From CAYMRB01 sp964392615 (GTDB taxonomy: Bacteria > Planctomycetota > UBA8108): DNA of 7,817 nucleotides. Below are positions 1 through 7,078 of this stretch, in pieces. Position numbers and translations under genes: made by a program. Within the stretch, counting starts at the first letter, position 1. Every line of letters starts with the position of its first letter. The notes under the pieces were generated by a model. It saw only the letters and a list, made by a program, of their open reading frames with translations, was not told the origin of the DNA and ran no database searches. The stretch spans positions 1 to 7,817 of the forward strand of contig CAYMRB010000461.1 of NCBI GenBank assembly GCA_964392615.1, written 5' to 3'.

Positions 1-1036
1 GAGGATTCCAGCGACCGAGGCCACACGACAGAGCCGGGGGGAGCACGAACGCCCCGGCGAGGACGAGGGCCGTTACCGCGAGCGTCAACGCGTTGAAGGC
101 GAGGCTCGGGGGGTACTTGCTGACGTGGAGCCAGCGGACGAGCGTCGAGGCGGAGGCGCCGGAGTCGGTCTCTCCCGCGCTCGCCGCCGCCGCCTCCGGC
201 AGCGCCCGGTACAGCTCGAGATTGCCGTATCCGTCGACGCCTCGAACGATCGCGAAGACCACGAGCAGCACGACGCCGCACGCGAAGAGAACGCGGACCG
301 CACCGCGATCGTCGCCGCCGTCGGGACGCTCCGCGAGATAGCTGCCGAAGACCCAGCCCAGGACCATCACCGAGAGCCACGGCAGCACCGGATAGACGGC
401 CACGTACCGGACAGTCTCGATGCCCCCCGTGCCGGCAGCCAGGAACGCGGCGACAAACGGTGACGTGTGCTCCCAGGCGAGCGGATCCCACGCGGCGAGA
501 GTCCAGTGTTCGGCGACGACGAGGAATGTCAGTGCGAACGCGAGCAGAACGGCAGCGGGCAGCCTTCGCAGCGGGATCATCAGGAGCCAGCTGACGCCGA
601 TCGCCCACAGGACCTGCAGGATGAAGGTCCACGGCAGCCAGCTCGGGCGCGAGAACATCCACGTACTGGAGACGATGACGACCTCGATGGCGATCAATAG
701 CAGCCCGCGCACGAGCAGGTGATTGTCGATCGCCAGGGGGAGCTCGCCGCGTCGCCGGCGCCGGTCGATGCTCAGGGCCAGCGCGGCGCCGCTCAGAAAG
801 ATGAACGATGGCGCGCACAAGTGCGTGATCGCTCGCGTGAGGAAGTTGCCGAGCGGCATGTCTCCGATGGGGCGAGTGTCCAGATAGCGGCGGAACATGC
901 CGACCGAGTCGGTCTCGAGGTGGCCAGCGTCGAACAACGCGCCTGCGTGGTCGACGACCATCAAGACCATCACGAGACCGCGGAGCCAGTCGAGGGCCGG
1001 AATGCGCGAGCCTCGCGAATGGACTGCAGCGCTCAT
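1..1036 (-). CDS. DUF1624 / HGSNAT-like multi-pass membrane acyltransferase (partial, 3' end outside window)
   Basis: The first 345 residues are present and the gene continues past the left edge with no stop. It matches the DUF1624 family (catalytic part of heparan-alpha-glucosaminide N-acetyltransferase), multi-pass proteins of the cytoplasmic membrane. Family landmarks in order are ALDWLRGLVMVLMVVDHA (14-31, with conserved Asp and His30), FLTRAITHLCAPSFIFLSG (65-83), YPVLPWLSVMVLGWVFG (215-231) and WLHVSKYPPSLAFNALTL (302-319). About eight hydrophobic segments are visible, near 16-31, 70-90, 107-124, 136-155, 160-175, 211-232, 248-264 and 314-335. Human HGSNAT moves acetyl groups from cytosolic acetyl-CoA to a glucosamine terminus; the substrate of bacterial members is mostly unknown. 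The ATG start overlaps the rsmG stop (ATGA), implying translational coupling, and the family N-terminal motif begins about 14 residues after it, which supports this start. A signature-free acyltransferase-3 protein is the less likely alternative. Confidence 0.88.
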   Translation of the reverse strand, partial: MSAAVHSRGSRIPALDWLRGLVMVLMVVDHAGALFDAGHLETDSVGMFRRYLDTRPIGDMPLGNFLTRAITHLCAPSFIFLSGAALALSIDRRRRRGELPLAIDNHLLVRGLLLIAIEVVIVSSTWMFSRPSWLPWTFILQVLWAIGVSWLLMIPLRRLPAAVLLAFALTFLVVAEHWTLAAWDPLAWEHTSPFVAAFLAAGTGGIETVRYVAVYPVLPWLSVMVLGWVFGSYLAERPDGGDDRGAVRVLFACGVVLLVVFAIVRGVDGYGNLELYRALPEAAAASAGETDSGASASTLVRWLHVSKYPPSLAFNALTLAVTALVLAGAFVLPPALSCGLGRWNP

Positions 1037-1917
1037 TCCGCCCCTCGCCGACGTGCGCCGCCCCCCGAGCCGCGCCCGCGTCCGCGTCCCCGTCCGCGTC
1101 CCCGTCCTCGTCCGCGCCCGGAGCCGCGTCCGCGTCCCCTGCCGCCGCCCCGTCCGCGCCCGCGCCCGCGCCCGCGCCCGGAGTCGCCCACCGAGCCACG
1201 CCCCGAGCCGTTCACCGAGCCACGCCCGGAGCCCCGTCCGGAGCCACGTCGCGCCACGCGTCGATACTCGACGATCTTGCGGGAACCGAGCCCCTCGGCG
1301 AGCGTGTAGCGCCACAGCACGCGCCCGCGCAGGCCGATACGCCTCGCGTCGTCGAGCGCTTCGGCCAGTTCGCGTTCCGCGGTCGGGCCCTTGTAGAGCA
1401 CGAGCCGCCGGAAACGCCCGGCCGCTGGCGCGAGCACGCGCAGGAGCTTCGCTTGCGGGCCGACCGCCCGCGCGACGATCGTATCGACGCTCTCGCTGCG
1501 CAGCACGTCCTCGCCGCGTTCCGCGACGACGCGCACGTTCGGGAGCTCGAGATGGGCGACCGCCGCCTCGAGAAACGCCGCTTTCTTGCCGACGGACTCG
1601 ACGAGGACGATCGGCTTGTCGGGAAACACGCACGCCAGTGCGATGCCGGGCAGGCCCGCGCCCGAGCCGAGGTCCATCAGCTCCGTCGACTCACGCAGCA
1701 GGCGCCACGGAGCGAGCGAGTCCTGCACGTGCTTGATCGCGAACTCGCGCGGCGCGGTGATCGTCGTCAGATTGACGCGCTCGTTCGCGTCGAGCAGGAT
1801 CGCGGCGAAACGGAGCTGCAGCTCGATGACTTGGGCGCGTCGCGGCAGATCGTCGGGCAAGCATCGGTCGAGCCAGGCGTCCAGCCCCTCATTCGAGTCG
1901 GCCTCTGGTGTGGTCAC
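1033..1917 (-). CDS. rsmG: 16S rRNA (guanine-N7)-methyltransferase RsmG with RG-rich C-terminal tail
   Basis: RsmG (GidB) is a cytoplasmic enzyme that uses SAM to methylate N7 of G527 (E. coli numbering) in 16S rRNA; its loss gives low-level streptomycin resistance in several bacteria. The 294-residue product has the family's order of motifs: ERVNLTTI (46-53), HVQDSL (63-68), the SAM-binding loop DLGSGAGLPGIALA (82-95), LVESVGKKAAFL (105-116), VDTIVARAVGP (144-154), LYKGP (174-178) and the closing strand RKIVEYRRV (213-221). Family members are usually about 205-240 residues, so the core is complete at about 222. A 72-residue Arg-Gly tail follows and is annotated separately. The start is GTG, 9 nt after the DUF1080 stop, with no clear Shine-Dalgarno sequence, suggesting coupled translation. 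The stop overlaps the DUF1624 start. The usual partners parA/parB are not adjacent. Confidence 0.95.
   Translation of the reverse strand: MTTPEADSNEGLDAWLDRCLPDDLPRRAQVIELQLRFAAILLDANERVNLTTITAPREFAIKHVQDSLAPWRLLRESTELMDLGSGAGLPGIALACVFPDKPIVLVESVGKKAAFLEAAVAHLELPNVRVVAERGEDVLRSESVDTIVARAVGPQAKLLRVLAPAAGRFRRLVLYKGPTAERELAEALDDARRIGLRGRVLWRYTLAEGLGSRKIVEYRRVARRGSGRGSGRGSVNGSGRGSVGDSGRGRGRGRGRGGGRGRGRGSGRGRGRGRGRGRGRGRGSGGGARRRGAE
1036..1251 (-). repeat. In-frame RG/GRGS repeat tract encoding the RsmG C-terminal tail
   Basis: This stretch encodes residues 223-294 of RsmG. It opens with GRGS-type units interrupted by VN and VGD (225-247), continues with long runs of the RG dipeptide (247-283), and ends with SGGGARRRGAE. 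At DNA level it is an imperfect array of 6- and 12-bp units. Arg is written as CGC, CGG, CGA, CGT and AGG, and Gly as GGC, GGG and GGA, so most units differ by silent changes. That pattern fits an old tract kept by selection on protein sequence better than a fresh slippage expansion, although one short run of identical GGG-CGC units suggests some recent slippage. RGG/RG tails in other proteins bind RNA; the role here is inferred. Confidence 0.9.
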
Positions 1918-1926
1918 GGGCTCGGC

Positions 1927-2751
1927 TCAGCCCGCGTCCTTCTCGAGCGGGATGCGCTCGAGCTCGCGCACCCAGACATTGCGATAGCTCACCGGGGCAC
2001 CGTGGTCCTGCAGGAAGAACGAATTGCGGTAGTCCTTCGGGTCGGGGGCGTTCGAGTTCGTGCGGCCCCAGACCGTCACGTTGTCCTGGATCAGCACGCC
2101 GTTGTGGAGCACGGTGACCGTGCCGTGGCGCAGGATCTTGCCCTTCTCGTCGAACCAGGGCGCGCGGAACACGATGTCGTAGGTTTGCCACTCTCCCGGC
2201 GCGCGGCACGCGTTGACGAGCGGCACGTGCTGCTTGTAGACTGCGCCGGCCATGCCGGTGGGGCGATGCGGATCGAGCTGGTACGAGTCGAGGATCTGCA
2301 CCTCGTAGGCCTCGTGAAACTTGATGCCGCTATTGCCGAGGTTCTCGCCGCCCTTGCCGTCGACAGCGCGCTTGCGCATCGGCGAGCGCCACTCCAGGTG
2401 CAGCTGGATGTCGCCGAACTTGCGCTTCGTCCGCATGTCGCCGCCGCGCAGGCCCGGGTCGTCCTTCTTCTGCTGCCCCGTCGGGACGCTCATGACACCA
2501 TCCTCGACCTTCCAGCCGGCTGGCTCGCTCTTGCGCGTCTCCCACTCGTCGAGGTTTTTGCCGTCGAACAGGACGATCGCGTCCGACGGCGGCGCGCCAT
2601 TCGTTCCGGGCGCGATGATCGGCGGCGCCTTGCCGACGACGTTCTTGGGATTCTTGCCCTGCGCGAGGCTGTTCGCGGCGAGATAGGCGCCGAGAGCGGC
2701 AAAGGCGACGATGGAGAGGACGGCGGGGGACAGGCGGCGAAGTGAAGACAT
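1927..2751 (-). CDS. Secreted DUF1080 (3-keto-disaccharide hydrolase) family protein
   Basis: The 274-residue product has an N-terminal signal peptide: Arg at 5-6, a hydrophobic core at about 9-26, and a plausible signal peptidase I site after SLA (28-30). It may alternatively stay membrane-anchored. A DUF1080 domain of concanavalin-A-like fold spans about 56-266. Landmarks are LFDGKNLDEW (61-70), GWKVEDGVMSV (79-89), FGDIQLHLEWR (112-122), GNSGIKF (139-145) with YEVQILDSY (149-157), GAVYKQHVPL (169-178), GEWQTYDIVFRAP (186-198), VLHNGVLIQDNV (214-225) and YRNVWVREL (256-264). Family members act on 3-keto-glycosides; the actual substrate here cannot be read from sequence. The family is heavily expanded in planctomycetes and Verrucomicrobia. 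An in-frame TGA 21 nt upstream makes this ATG the natural start, though no Shine-Dalgarno sequence is evident. Length is normal for a single-domain member. The gene is followed after 9 nt by rsmG. Confidence 0.92.
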   Translation of the reverse strand: MSSLRRLSPAVLSIVAFAALGAYLAANSLAQGKNPKNVVGKAPPIIAPGTNGAPPSDAIVLFDGKNLDEWETRKSEPAGWKVEDGVMSVPTGQQKKDDPGLRGGDMRTKRKFGDIQLHLEWRSPMRKRAVDGKGGENLGNSGIKFHEAYEVQILDSYQLDPHRPTGMAGAVYKQHVPLVNACRAPGEWQTYDIVFRAPWFDEKGKILRHGTVTVLHNGVLIQDNVTVWGRTNSNAPDPKDYRNSFFLQDHGAPVSYRNVWVRELERIPLEKDAG

Positions 2752-2790
2752 GGATGCGCGGCTCGTCGATCAGCAGGTTGCGGAGAGCCT

Positions 2791-2812
2791 GGGCAAGCCT
2801 GCAAGCCTGCCC
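2791..2812 (-). other. Intergenic hairpin upstream of the DUF1080 gene
   Basis: Read on the minus strand, GGGCAGGC pairs with GCUUGCCC (8 bp, one G-U wobble) around the 6-nt loop UUGCAG. The transcript-strand wobble would be an A-C mismatch on the other strand, so folding favours minus-strand RNA. The hairpin ends about 40 nt before the DUF1080 start codon and has no following U-run, so it is not a classic terminator. It could be an mRNA processing or leader structure, or chance in GC-rich DNA. It also contains the direct repeat gcaagcct twice. Confidence 0.3.
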
Positions 2813-2884
2813 GGGTCTTCTCCAGAGCGCATTCAGTATCGTCGCTTGGCGCGCTTCTGGCTACTCCGCGCAGCCGCTCGGTGT

Positions 2885-2907
2885 TCCGGGGCGACTCGCG
2901 TCGCCGG
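2885..2907 (-). terminator. Possible 3' hairpin after the DUF1318 gene (GNRA tetraloop, no U-tract)
   Basis: On the minus strand GGCGAC (2905-2900) and GTCGCC (2895-2890) form a 6-bp stem closed by GCGA, a stable GNRA-type tetraloop. Two more C-G pairs are possible across a small bulge. It begins about 4 nt after the TGA of the lipoprotein gene. No U-run follows, so it may protect the 3' end or mark a processing site rather than terminate by itself. Together with the 158-nt gap, it suggests that the envelope genes and the DUF1080-rsmG-DUF1624 genes are partly separate transcription units. Confidence 0.35.
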
Positions 2908-2909
2908 CG

Positions 2910-3755
2910 TCAGCCCTTCGGATCCGGGGCCTTGCCTGCCGCTTTCTGCTCGCCCGCCTTCTTCTCTCCGGTCTTCTTCTTCGGTGGTTTCTTTTTCGCC
3001 CACTTGCCCTTCGCGTCCTGGATCCACCAGCCGATCTTGCACTTCTTCTGCCACTCGATCGCGAAGAGCTTGCCGATCGCGGGGAGCTTCTTCTTGTCGA
3101 TCTTGTTGCGCGTCGCGATCTCGGCGTAGAGGTTCTTGCGGTCCGAGTTCTCGGCCGCGACGACGAGCTTGAGGTTGCGCAGGCCCTTGCGGTCGAGACC
3201 CTTCGTCTCGCGGACGGCGAGGAAGCCGTCGATGCCCTCGCCCACGGTGAGCTTCTGATAGTGCGGCAGGAGCTTGGGGAAGCGCTTCTTCAGGGTCGCC
3301 TTGACCTTCTTGATCTTCGGCGACGCCATGTCGAGGCGGACCTTCGACGGCGGTGGCTTCTTCGCGCCGGTCTCGCCGGCCTTCTTGTCGGCCTTGTCGC
3401 CGGCCTTGTCTTGAGCTGTCGGCTCCGCGAATGCGACCGGCGTGGCGAACGCCGTGCGCCACGTCGAAGCCGGGCGTGACCACGGCCTGTCGCGCGGCAC
3501 CGCCCGGGCGCTCTCCCCGCTGGGTGCCACGTCGAGATCCGGTGTGTCGACGTCCGGCACCGGCAGCTCCGCCGCGTCGTCGAAGTCCGGGCGCACCTCG
3601 TCGACGATCTCCTCGGCCGCCTTCTCGAGCTCCTTCGTCGGGAAGTGGATGTGGATCGTCACGCAGCCCCCGACGACGAGGGTGGCAACGCAGAGGAACG
3701 CCACGAGCGATGGACGGCGCGTTCGTTGCGACGGTCTCGACTTCTGTCGGCTCAT
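2910..3755 (-). CDS. YdbL-type DUF1318 outer-membrane lipoprotein, partner of the YdbH-like protein
   Basis: The 281-residue product starts with a lipoprotein signal peptide: basic n-region, hydrophobic 17-30, lipobox LVVGGC with Cys31. Residue +2 is Val, not Asp, so outer-membrane sorting is expected. After the Cys comes VTIHIHFP (32-39), then an amphipathic KELEKAAEEIVDEV (41-54), an acidic Pro-rich linker (55-90), a second linker rich in Ala and Lys (about 100-140), and a DUF1318 domain at about 141-252. The domain is recognised from GEGIDGFLAV (172-181), ENSDRKNLYAEIATRN (202-217) and GWWIQDAKGKW (242-252). The tail (253-281) is Lys-rich and probably disordered. E. coli YdbL is a much shorter soluble periplasmic protein encoded with YdbH and the small lipoprotein YnbE; here the lipoprotein and DUF1318 parts are in one chain. 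The gene lies 36 nt after ydbH and has a strong ribosome binding site. Exact function is inferred from this context. Confidence 0.85.
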   Translation of the reverse strand: MSRQKSRPSQRTRRPSLVAFLCVATLVVGGCVTIHIHFPTKELEKAAEEIVDEVRPDFDDAAELPVPDVDTPDLDVAPSGESARAVPRDRPWSRPASTWRTAFATPVAFAEPTAQDKAGDKADKKAGETGAKKPPPSKVRLDMASPKIKKVKATLKKRFPKLLPHYQKLTVGEGIDGFLAVRETKGLDRKGLRNLKLVVAAENSDRKNLYAEIATRNKIDKKKLPAIGKLFAIEWQKKCKIGWWIQDAKGKWAKKKPPKKKTGEKKAGEQKAAGKAPDPKG

Positions 3756-3763
3756 GCTTCGGG

Positions 3764-3769
3764 CCTCCT
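3764..3769 (-). promoter_or_regulatory. Strong Shine-Dalgarno for the DUF1318 lipoprotein gene
   Basis: Perfect AGGAGG on the minus strand, 8 nt before the ATG at 3755. It fixes that start and suggests the lipoprotein is translated independently and strongly, in contrast to the weak or absent sites of the GTG- and ATG-started neighbours. Confidence 0.85.
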
Positions 3770-3791
3770 GATCTCGCGGTGAGAGCTACCG

Positions 3792-6700
3792 CTACGACTC
3801 CGCGTCATCGTCGTAGATCGCTGCGATGTTCTCGACGATGTTGGTCCAATCGTAAACCTGGTCCGGCTTCGCGTTGATGATACGAATCTGCGGCAACTGA
3901 TACCACCGGCCGTACATCAGGTACTCGATGTCATCGTGGATGTACTTGCCGCGCAATCGGAATCCATCGTCATCGAGGCCGCAGCGGAAGCCGAATTGCG
4001 CGTAGCGGAATCGCGAGAAGAACGTCTCCTCGATCGCGCCGAAGGGGCCCGACAGCACGCGTCGGATGCTCTCGACCGCCTGGCGGTTGACGAACTGCGG
4101 CACTCCGGGCGTCGCGATCGTCTCGCACGTCAGTCGAAACGCCGTCACGTCGCCACCGATGATCTCGAGTCCGCTCAGCCGTCCGTCGAGCACGCCGCTC
4201 GCGACGCCGAACCGGAACGCCTCGCCGACACGCCGGAGGTCGAGCCGCTCGATGAGCGTCTCCCCGAGGCGCAGGCTGCCGTACGGTTCGAGAACGTCGT
4301 CGATCTCGAGGTCGCGCACCGTGATGCGGCCGCCGAGCGTATCGACGTCCATCGATCCCCCCACGACGAGGCCACCGTCGCGATAGCGCAACGTTCGGAC
4401 GTCGAGATCCACGCTCCCCGGGAGAGGATCGACACCGAAGGCCCGCAGCGCGCTCTCGAGCGACAGCCCCCGCGCGTGAGTCGATGCTTCGATCTCGAAG
4501 CCGTCCGCTGTCGACATCTCGTATCCCTCGACGACGAGTGTGCCATCGAGCATGCGGATGGTCACGGGGCGTGCAAAGCGGTACGTCCCGCTCTCGACCG
4601 CGAGCGCGGCATCCAACCCATGTGCCACCAGGCCGCCGGCGCGCAGCTCGGCGATCGCGAGTCGACCGGCGCGAGCGCTCGAGCCGGTCGCGTCGGCGAT
4701 CGCTCCCAACGGAAGGTCGAGGTCGAAACCGCGGAGCTCGAGCGACGACGTGTGGAGACGCGCACGTTCGAGTCGCAGCCGCCCTTCGAACACGGGCGAC
4801 GAGAGCGGCCCCTCGAAACGCAATAGCAGCGACGACCGACCGTCCAGCTCGGCGCCAGCGAGGAACTCGTTCTCGGTCGCCAGCGGCTCGACGATCAGCG
4901 TGCGAAACGCGCGATCGGTCGGGAGTGAAGGCAGGCGAAGCTCGACCGCGACGGTGGGGGTGCTGTCGATCGGCACCTCGAGCCGCGCCGTCCCCTCGAC
5001 CTGGCCGCCGATCGGCACGTCGAGCCGAAGGTCGTCCACGAACACCGTCAGCGAGCCAGATTCGCCCATTCTCACGCGCCCTTCGACGGCGGCGGCGAAC
5101 GCGTCGTCCGCGAGATCGACGTACACCGCGCCGAGCAGCCACTCCTTCGCGCGCCCCTCGAGCTCGACGGCAAAGGACTGCTCGTCGCGCTCGGAGCGCC
5201 AATCCACCGACACGCTGCCGACGCCGGTCGCGCCGAACAGGCCTTCCACGTCGTCCTGCAGATCGAGATCGACGCCGTCGAGCTTCCAGTCGAGTCGCGC
5301 GCGTCCCGCGGCGCGCTGCGGCGAAAGGGTGAGCTCGTCGACGCGCACGCGCAGCGACGCCGGACCGCGCAGCTTCGGCGTCGCCGCTTCGCCCGTCTCG
5401 CGATCGACGCCGACGAGCGTGGCGAGAGCGTCGGCGATGTCGACCTGCGACGTCGCGACGTTGATCGACCGCGCCGTGATCGTCTCTCGCTCGTGATCGA
5501 GCTCGAGGTCGTCGAACGAGCAACGCACGTCGACTTCGAACGTGCTCTCCGCGTCGCGACGCGACAGCGAGCCCGCGTCGAGTCGCAGCGTTCCCGAGAC
5601 TCGCGGCTGTCGCAGAGGACCGCGCCATGCCAGCTCGCCGTCCAGCCGTCCGCTCGTGCTGCGCAGGTCGAACGCGCTCGAGTCGAGCAGGCGCGACGGC
5701 AGCCACTCGAGCGCGCGGCGCGGGAGCAGCCCCTCGAGGCCAACCGTGGCCTCGAGAGTCGCGGTGGCGGCCAGCGGATCGCGGACCGTGCCGGAGAACG
5801 TCGAGCGTCCGCCGCCGACCAGCTCGATCGCTCCTTCGTCGACTCGCAGCTGTCCGGCCTCGGCTTGCGTGCGGTCGAAGACTCCGGCGACGCGCAGGGA
5901 GCCCTTCTCGTGTCGCGCGTTCTCGGCCGCCGAGATGTGACCGCCTGCGTCGGCCTCGAGATCGAAGCGCACGCGGTCGAGTGGCCCCTCGACCACGGCT
6001 TGAAGCGCCAGCGCGATGGCGCCCGACGTCACCGTCACCGGCGCCTCGTGCGCGACCGCGACGTCGGTGGCGTCGGTCTCGAGGGTGACTTCGAGGCGCT
6101 CGGGCCAGACGCCGTCGATGGTGCCCCGGATGTCGACCGTCCCGTCGTCGACCGCTCCCGCCGTCTCCGTACCGATCCACTCGGACCAGCGCGCGAGCGA
6201 CACGGCGTTCCAGACGACGCGGCCTCCGTCGATCGAGTAGCGTCGCGTCCCGTCCGTCATGCGATCGATGCCGACCGCTCCGCTGACGGAGAGACGTGAC
6301 TCGAACACGCGCGCCTCGATGCGGAAGCTCGGTCGCGCGCGAGCGTCGAGGTCGCGCAGCTCGATGCGCACATCGGAGAGCGGCAGATCGCGCCGGTCGA
6401 AGCGGACCGTCGCCGCGCCGCTCTCGACGATCGCGACGTCGACGGCGAACGCGCTGTCGTCGGACGCAGCAGTGTCGACGTCCGATACGGACGCGAGGCT
6501 CGTTTGCGGTGCAACAGGAACGCGGGGCATGCGCGCGACGCCCGTCAGGTCGGCGTCGAGATCCACGAAGAGGTCCGGTCCCCGCACGTGCAGCTTGCGC
6601 ACTCTGCCCGTCAGGAGCTCGACCGGATCGTAGTGGATCGATACCTCGTGCGCCGAGAATCGCATGCGGCCGGCGGCCTCCGCCGAGACGGAGCGCAGGT

Positions 6701-6974
6701 GGGTCAGCGTCAGTCGACCGAGCGGTTCGGACTCGATCGAGCCGACGCGTACCGGCACGTCCAGCGCCGACGCGACGAGCTCCTCGACGAACGAGTTCAG
6801 ATCGCCGCGCCGTGCGAGCCACGGCAGGACGAGGAAGACGCCGGCGACCGCCAGCGCGAGCAGGGTGAAAGCGATCAAGGCCAGGCGTCGCCACAGAGCC
6901 CCACGGCGGCGCCGCGGGCGGGGCGCGCGCGTGCTGCGTTCGAGCGACGTGGTGTGTGTCCGAGCGGGGTTCAC
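3792..6974 (-). CDS. ydbH: YdbH-like (AsmA-type) envelope-spanning protein
   Basis: The 1060-residue product has a very basic cytoplasmic N-terminus (13-30), one membrane segment at about 31-52, and a long periplasmic part made of repeated short beta-strands in the AsmA style (for example LGRLTLTHLRSVS and VRKLHVRGPDLFVDLDADL). The C-terminus (about 946-1060) matches the YdbH-like domain, once named dicarboxylate transport: VESIRRVLSGPFG, FSRFRYAQFGFRCGL, FRLRGKYIHDDIEYL, IRIINA and VYDWTNIVENI. E. coli YdbH is one of the AsmA-like proteins, with YhdP and TamB, that support phospholipid traffic between inner and outer membranes; it works with the lipoprotein YnbE and with YdbL. The length is somewhat above E. 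coli YdbH (just under 900 residues). The downstream DUF1318 gene confirms the assignment. The start is GTG with only a weak GAGG upstream, and no better in-frame start was seen. The old dicarboxylate transport label should not be taken literally. Confidence 0.88.
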   Translation of the reverse strand: MNPARTHTTSLERSTRAPRPRRRRGALWRRLALIAFTLLALAVAGVFLVLPWLARRGDLNSFVEELVASALDVPVRVGSIESEPLGRLTLTHLRSVSAEAAGRMRFSAHEVSIHYDPVELLTGRVRKLHVRGPDLFVDLDADLTGVARMPRVPVAPQTSLASVSDVDTAASDDSAFAVDVAIVESGAATVRFDRRDLPLSDVRIELRDLDARARPSFRIEARVFESRLSVSGAVGIDRMTDGTRRYSIDGGRVVWNAVSLARWSEWIGTETAGAVDDGTVDIRGTIDGVWPERLEVTLETDATDVAVAHEAPVTVTSGAIALALQAVVEGPLDRVRFDLEADAGGHISAAENARHEKGSLRVAGVFDRTQAEAGQLRVDEGAIELVGGGRSTFSGTVRDPLAATATLEATVGLEGLLPRRALEWLPSRLLDSSAFDLRSTSGRLDGELAWRGPLRQPRVSGTLRLDAGSLSRRDAESTFEVDVRCSFDDLELDHERETITARSINVATSQVDIADALATLVGVDRETGEAATPKLRGPASLRVRVDELTLSPQRAAGRARLDWKLDGVDLDLQDDVEGLFGATGVGSVSVDWRSERDEQSFAVELEGRAKEWLLGAVYVDLADDAFAAAVEGRVRMGESGSLTVFVDDLRLDVPIGGQVEGTARLEVPIDSTPTVAVELRLPSLPTDRAFRTLIVEPLATENEFLAGAELDGRSSLLLRFEGPLSSPVFEGRLRLERARLHTSSLELRGFDLDLPLGAIADATGSSARAGRLAIAELRAGGLVAHGLDAALAVESGTYRFARPVTIRMLDGTLVVEGYEMSTADGFEIEASTHARGLSLESALRAFGVDPLPGSVDLDVRTLRYRDGGLVVGGSMDVDTLGGRITVRDLEIDDVLEPYGSLRLGETLIERLDLRRVGEAFRFGVASGVLDGRLSGLEIIGGDVTAFRLTCETIATPGVPQFVNRQAVESIRRVLSGPFGAIEETFFSRFRYAQFGFRCGLDDDGFRLRGKYIHDDIEYLMYGRWYQLPQIRIINAKPDQVYDWTNIVENIAAIYDDDAES

Positions 6975-7061
6975 GGGTGCACGGGCCTCGAATCGAGCCC
7001 GGCCATTCTCGCGCCGAAATTGGCGAAGGAGTAGCCAAACTCATGCCGTTTCGTGACTTCC

Positions 7062-7078
7062 GGCTGTCAGCCCTTTTT
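7062..7078 (+). other. Palindrome with following T-run
   Basis: GGCTG-t-CAGCC is an 11-bp palindrome; CTTTTT follows at once. As RNA it can form only a GGC/GCC stem with a 5-nt loop, too weak for a confident terminator, and no plus-strand gene lies just upstream to be terminated. A protein-binding operator in the divergent promoter region is equally possible. Confidence 0.25.

Noticed and set aside
93..722. Several plus-strand open frames at the left edge
   Set aside because: They mirror the DUF1624 gene, whose minus-strand frame runs off the window without a stop and shows clear family motifs and membrane segments.
1036..1251. Phase-variable repeat controlling rsmG or the DUF1624 gene
   Set aside because: Repeat units are 6 or 12 bp, so gain or loss keeps the frame and leaves the ATGA coupling intact; on/off switching is not expected.
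1036..1251. CRISPR array or minisatellite of foreign origin
   Set aside because: There are no spacers, the repeats are short and degenerate, and they are in frame within rsmG.
719..1309. Plus-strand open frame with long PRPRPRP runs, resembling a TonB-like proline-rich protein
   Set aside because: It is the antisense of the RsmG RG tail; the rest of the frame has no recognisable domain, and both overlapping minus-strand genes are secure.
1453..2745. 430-residue plus-strand open frame
   Set aside because: It is antisense to rsmG and the DUF1080 gene, with an Arg/Val/Asp-rich composition typical of shadow frames and no motif.
3970..7044. 1024-residue open frame on the minus strand overlapping the YdbH-like gene
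   Set aside because: It is Arg-rich with no domain pattern and lies in another frame of the same strand; long shadow frames are expected in DNA this GC-rich. The 1060-residue frame has a membrane segment and the YdbH C-terminal motifs.
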